The position numbers were made by a program, and so were the translations under genes. From Parapristionchus giblindavisi (lineage: Eukaryota > Nematoda > Chromadorea > Rhabditida > Diplogasteridae), in the NCBI GenBank assembly GCA_943737045.1, contig CALSFV010000289.1, forward strand, positions 372,001-436,000: a DNA stretch of 64,000 nt, given 5' to 3'. This document shows, piece by piece, positions 61,699 through 64,000 of this stretch. The notes beneath the pieces were generated by a model. The model was not told the origin of the DNA, made no database searches, and worked only from the letters and a program-made list of their open reading frames with translations. Numbering within the stretch: the first letter of the stretch is position 1; every line of letters starts with the position of its first letter.

Positions 61699-62748
61699 AT
61701 GTTTCAACAGACCGACTATAAACAAATGTCGAATGTGGATATGTTTGTGAAGGCAATGGAGTCATTGAGAAAGAGTAATGAACATGCGAGACTATCTATG
61801 CTCCCGCCTTTGGATTATTTTCATGCCAATAAAGATGAGAGATTCGATATGTTCAAAAGGCAATTCACTTTGCGTTTCAAACATTTAGATGATCATTCAC
61901 GCATTTCTTATTTTGAATCATTCTTGAGAGGAAGAGCTAGTGATATCTGGAAAACTATGCCAAGTACTATACAAAGGAGAGAGAATTATGGAGAGATAAT
62001 AGGCTGGTTTGAGGATAAACTAGATGGAACATATAATGCTCGGGTAGATGATGTCGTTGGTTATAATAAGGAACATGTGTACAGAGTGAATGGTAGTCTA
62101 AATCATTCAAAAGTTGATGGAAGACGGTCTGATAAGTCTTATGTTGATAATGTGTGTAGGCGTGATAATGACTATTTAACTCGAAACAGTAGATCAAATA
62201 ATAATATTATCGATCAAAGCTTTCTAAGAGGGAGAGATATGAATGATGATTTGCATACCGATATTTGTTCGAATTGTGGTGGAAAAGGTCATGTTGCTAA
62301 TGGATGTCCATCTATAGTGTATTATGGTTATTATGGGTATTATGGTTATGGAATGAAGCGTAAAGGTCGTCAAGGTTACAGTAATCAAAGACGATACGGT
62401 AGAACTGAACAAAAAGTCAAACCATCGAATAGGACTGATGAAAATATTGGTCATTTGAAGAATTTCGTGAATTGTAGCAATAGTAAGATTGATAATCTTC
62501 CTGTAATTGGGAAGAATGATTTGTGTGCATTTGGTGGTTGTAGTGGTAATAGTGGTAATGTAGTGACAAGAGGAAGAACAGTAGAAAAAGGAGTTGTTTG
62601 TGATATGAATGAACTGTTTCACTTATTTCATGAGTATGAATTTAATGGAGATCGTTGTATGAATGGCGAGAGTATTATGTGCAATAACCATGAGAATAAT
62701 GTAGCTGTGAATAAGTACAAGGAAGATACAGTACCAAATGTGCTTTAG
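61699..62748 (+). CDS. Gag-like protein of the LTR retrotransposon
   Basis: The first ATG in the frame is 61699 (MFQQTDYKQMSN), giving 349 residues to TAG at 62746-62748. An upstream in-frame TTG at 61678 is less likely. Gag coats element RNA to form particles. The N-terminal half has the retrotransposon-gag pattern FDMFKRQFTLRFKHLDD, SYFESFLRGRASDIWKTM. A single zinc knuckle CSNCGGKGHVANGC (spacing C-x2-C-x4-H-x4-C, about residues 190-203) follows, then a Tyr/Gly-rich stretch and a basic patch for RNA binding. The TAG is followed in the same frame by a further open stretch (62749-63207). Confidence 0.85.
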   Translation: MFQQTDYKQMSNVDMFVKAMESLRKSNEHARLSMLPPLDYFHANKDERFDMFKRQFTLRFKHLDDHSRISYFESFLRGRASDIWKTMPSTIQRRENYGEIIGWFEDKLDGTYNARVDDVVGYNKEHVYRVNGSLNHSKVDGRRSDKSYVDNVCRRDNDYLTRNSRSNNNIIDQSFLRGRDMNDDLHTDICSNCGGKGHVANGCPSIVYYGYYGYYGYGMKRKGRQGYSNQRRYGRTEQKVKPSNRTDENIGHLKNFVNCSNSKIDNLPVIGKNDLCAFGGCSGNSGNVVTRGRTVEKGVVCDMNELFHLFHEYEFNGDRCMNGESIMCNNHENNVAVNKYKEDTVPNVL

Positions 62749-63207
62749 CAAGATCCCAATGACCGGTTGAGAGAATTAGACAAAGTGGTAGAGAATCAGA
62801 CTTCTGTAAATGAAATTAAGAGGTATAAGGATGAAATGGATGAGGTAGATTATCGGAGTGATAAGCAGATGAAAGATGAAGATGATGGAAGTAATGTGGT
62901 TAATGAATATTGTGAAAAAGAAGAAGAAAATGGTCAAATTGATGAGAAGTTGTGTATGGTAGAACAAGTGGCGTCTGATCATAGGAAGAACACTTGTGTC
63001 AATGTTGGATCAGACAACATTCAGGAAATAATGATTTGTGATGTTTCTAAAAGAACTAACGAAGATATCAGTATAGGAAAAGGTGTAGATCAATACGGTA
63101 GATTCGGTGGTATTCAATACAATGATGTGTCGCGATACGGTTGTTGGAATCGTATAGAATGGAGAAGAATCCGTGTTATAATAATATTTATACGTATTCA
63201 TGAATAA
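62749..63207 (+). CDS. Acidic open frame after the gag UAG, same reading frame
   Basis: 152 codons follow the UAG without a frame change and end at TAA 63205-63207. The product would be acidic (EVDYRSDKQMKDEDDG, CEKEEENGQIDEK), with no protease D[ST]G or reverse transcriptase motif. It may be expressed by readthrough of UAG (context UAG CAA) or may be a decayed remnant. No good independent ATG near its start. Confidence 0.5.
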   Translation, partial: QDPNDRLRELDKVVENQTSVNEIKRYKDEMDEVDYRSDKQMKDEDDGSNVVNEYCEKEEENGQIDEKLCMVEQVASDHRKNTCVNVGSDNIQEIMICDVSKRTNEDISIGKGVDQYGRFGGIQYNDVSRYGCWNRIEWRRIRVIIIFIRIHE

Positions 63208-63622
63208 ACAGTGTGTTAGACTGAAACCTCGTTATAATCAGGAAAGAGGAGATGTTAATGGATGTAGAAGTTTCATGTGGAGAGGATATGCTGTGAAGAG
63301 TAACCTGAAATACTGTAAGGGTACGGTGATTGACAGGGGTCGTGAAGAAGATTGCGCCATGTCCATATGTCCTTCTGGTATGGATAATGATTGTGGATAT
63401 CCATTGAAGAGTGATGGTATCGATCAAGATACTGTAAGTAATGAAGTTATATCTCCATATCAAGGATTCAAAGGAAGAAATAAGAATGTGGAATTCCGAA
63501 GAACTGCTGGATTCGTTAGAAGATCGACTAGAAGAATGAGAAGACTCGTCTATGAGCCAGGAGGCTCATTTTCGCAGGAGGAGGGAGATGTTAGGGATAC
63601 TCCTCCATATACCCCAGGCTAA
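63200..63622 (+). CDS. Third retrotransposon frame, integrase-tail-like end
   Basis: Starts with ATG at 63200, overlapping the previous frame by 8 bp in another register, and encodes 140 residues ending 34 bp inside the 3' LTR. The last 40 residues (FVRRSTRRMRRLVYEPGG, then an acidic end before DTPPYTPG) resemble the C-terminal tails of Ty3/gypsy Pol. The rest has scattered Cys and no catalytic motif. Likely the 3' stump of a deleted pol. Confidence 0.5.
   Translation: MNKQCVRLKPRYNQERGDVNGCRSFMWRGYAVKSNLKYCKGTVIDRGREEDCAMSICPSGMDNDCGYPLKSDGIDQDTVSNEVISPYQGFKGRNKNVEFRRTAGFVRRSTRRMRRLVYEPGGSFSQEEGDVRDTPPYTPG
63576..63588 (+). promoter_or_regulatory. Polypurine tract
   Basis: AGGAGGAGGGAGA immediately before the 3' LTR, the expected primer for plus-strand DNA synthesis. 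Confidence 0.85.
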
Positions 63623-63960
63623 CCGCCTCCCCTATTCCCCTTTCCCCTCTTCGACCCCTAAACCCATTGCCCTTATGTTTGAATGATTTTTGCACCTTAT
63701 TGTACTTTCTTTGTCTTAGAATTCCTTTGTCTTTCTTATCATTTTAATTTAGTTAGTATTGCATATAAATAGAGGCTTTATGCCTCTTTCTTTTGGTTCT
63801 TTTTGGTCCTCCCTGTCCCTCTCTCGTCTCTCGCCCCGCTCTCGTAAGTCTCCATCACCAAATATTGTTTAATTGTGGTTGGAATTTGGAGATAAAGTAT
63901 AGATTGTAATCTTGTATTATAACCACAAGTTTAAGAACCCGGCCATTGTATAACATTACA
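63589..63960 (+). repeat. 3' LTR
   Basis: 372 bp. Differs from the 5' LTR at TTATGTTTG versus TTATGTTAG, ATTGCATAT versus ATTACATAT, and lacks AGTCTTGG. Confidence 0.95.
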
Positions 63961-63964
63961 ACTT

Positions 63965-63985
63965 GTTCAACGAAATACGTTATGA
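63965..63985 (+). pseudogene. Displaced native C-terminal codons of receptor B
   Basis: Joined across the duplicated ACTT, these codons continue the frame of 60503-60598 to the stop TGA and match receptor A's end (AAACGAAATACGTTATGA). The insertion separates them from the gene by 3.4 kb, so they are no longer read unless the element is spliced out. Confidence 0.85.
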
Positions 63986-64000
63986 TACTTCCTGTGAAAT

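Larger units (their letters stand above)
60599..63960 (+). mobile_element. Young non-autonomous LTR retrotransposon (gag-only)
   Basis: LTRs of 380 and 372 bp start TGTTAGGG and end CATTACA. A 4-bp target duplication ACTT lies at 60595-60598 and 63961-63964. The two LTRs differ by two substitutions and one 8-bp gap. Right after the 5' LTR, TGGGGGCCGAACCG looks like a primer-binding site for tRNA-Pro; before the 3' LTR is a purine tract AGGAGGAGGGAGA. The interior (about 2.6 kb) codes a Gag-like protein with one CCHC knuckle and two more frames. There is no protease, reverse transcriptase, RNase H or integrase core, so it needs enzymes from another element. The frame running into the 3' LTR (RRSTRRMRRLVYEPGGSF) is like the tail of Ty3/gypsy integrases, suggesting an internal deletion of pol. 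Confidence 0.93.

Overview
The window is animal nuclear DNA, most likely from a nematode. Its genes are split into many short exons (about 60-160 bp) joined by GT-AG introns whose acceptors mostly read TTTCAG or TTTTAG. A tandem pair of seven-transmembrane receptors resembles the nematode Str/Srh chemoreceptors. Two nuclear tRNA genes are present. The rest is AT-rich and crowded with small inverted-repeat transposons and purine/pyrimidine microsatellites. I rebuilt the gene models by hand from splice sites and reading phase. In the five main models every splice junction keeps the reading phase, apart from one apparent 1-bp insertion.

Layout. 1-778 (+): 3' end of a protein tyrosine phosphatase gene with a degenerate active site. 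1578-25028 (-): a complete 39-exon, 1268-residue membrane adenylyl cyclase homologue (6 TM, C1, 6 TM, C2, long tail) that has lost several catalytic residues. 25029-36543: no gene recognised, only microsatellites and small transposons. 36544-42487 (+): a complete 16-exon R-SMAD of 430 residues with a BMP-type L3 loop. 42488-45190: transposon debris including a LINE reverse-transcriptase scrap. 45424-47071: two copies of a 440-bp foldback element flanking a tRNA-Thr and a tRNA-Glu gene. 47415-51525 (+) and 56501-60604 (+): duplicated 9-exon receptor genes A and B. 53354-54930 (-): a decayed multi-exon gene between them. 60599-63960: a young non-autonomous LTR retrotransposon inside the last exon of receptor B.

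Function. The cyclase homologue and the R-SMAD belong to signalling families (cAMP and BMP/TGF-beta), but nothing in the sequence links them to each other. Receptor A has a 1-bp frameshift. Receptor B is intact up to the LTR insertion, where the first bases of the LTR supply an in-frame stop that replaces only the last eight residues.

Repeats dominate the non-coding sequence. There are about 28 copies of one roughly 110-bp hairpin element, two families that use TTAA as target site (one carrying a tRNA-like core), a TTA-target foldback family, a 9-bp-target family built from GGGCCC palindromes, a hairpin family carrying TGACGTCA in both arms, and an interspersed family ending in TTTACC repeats.
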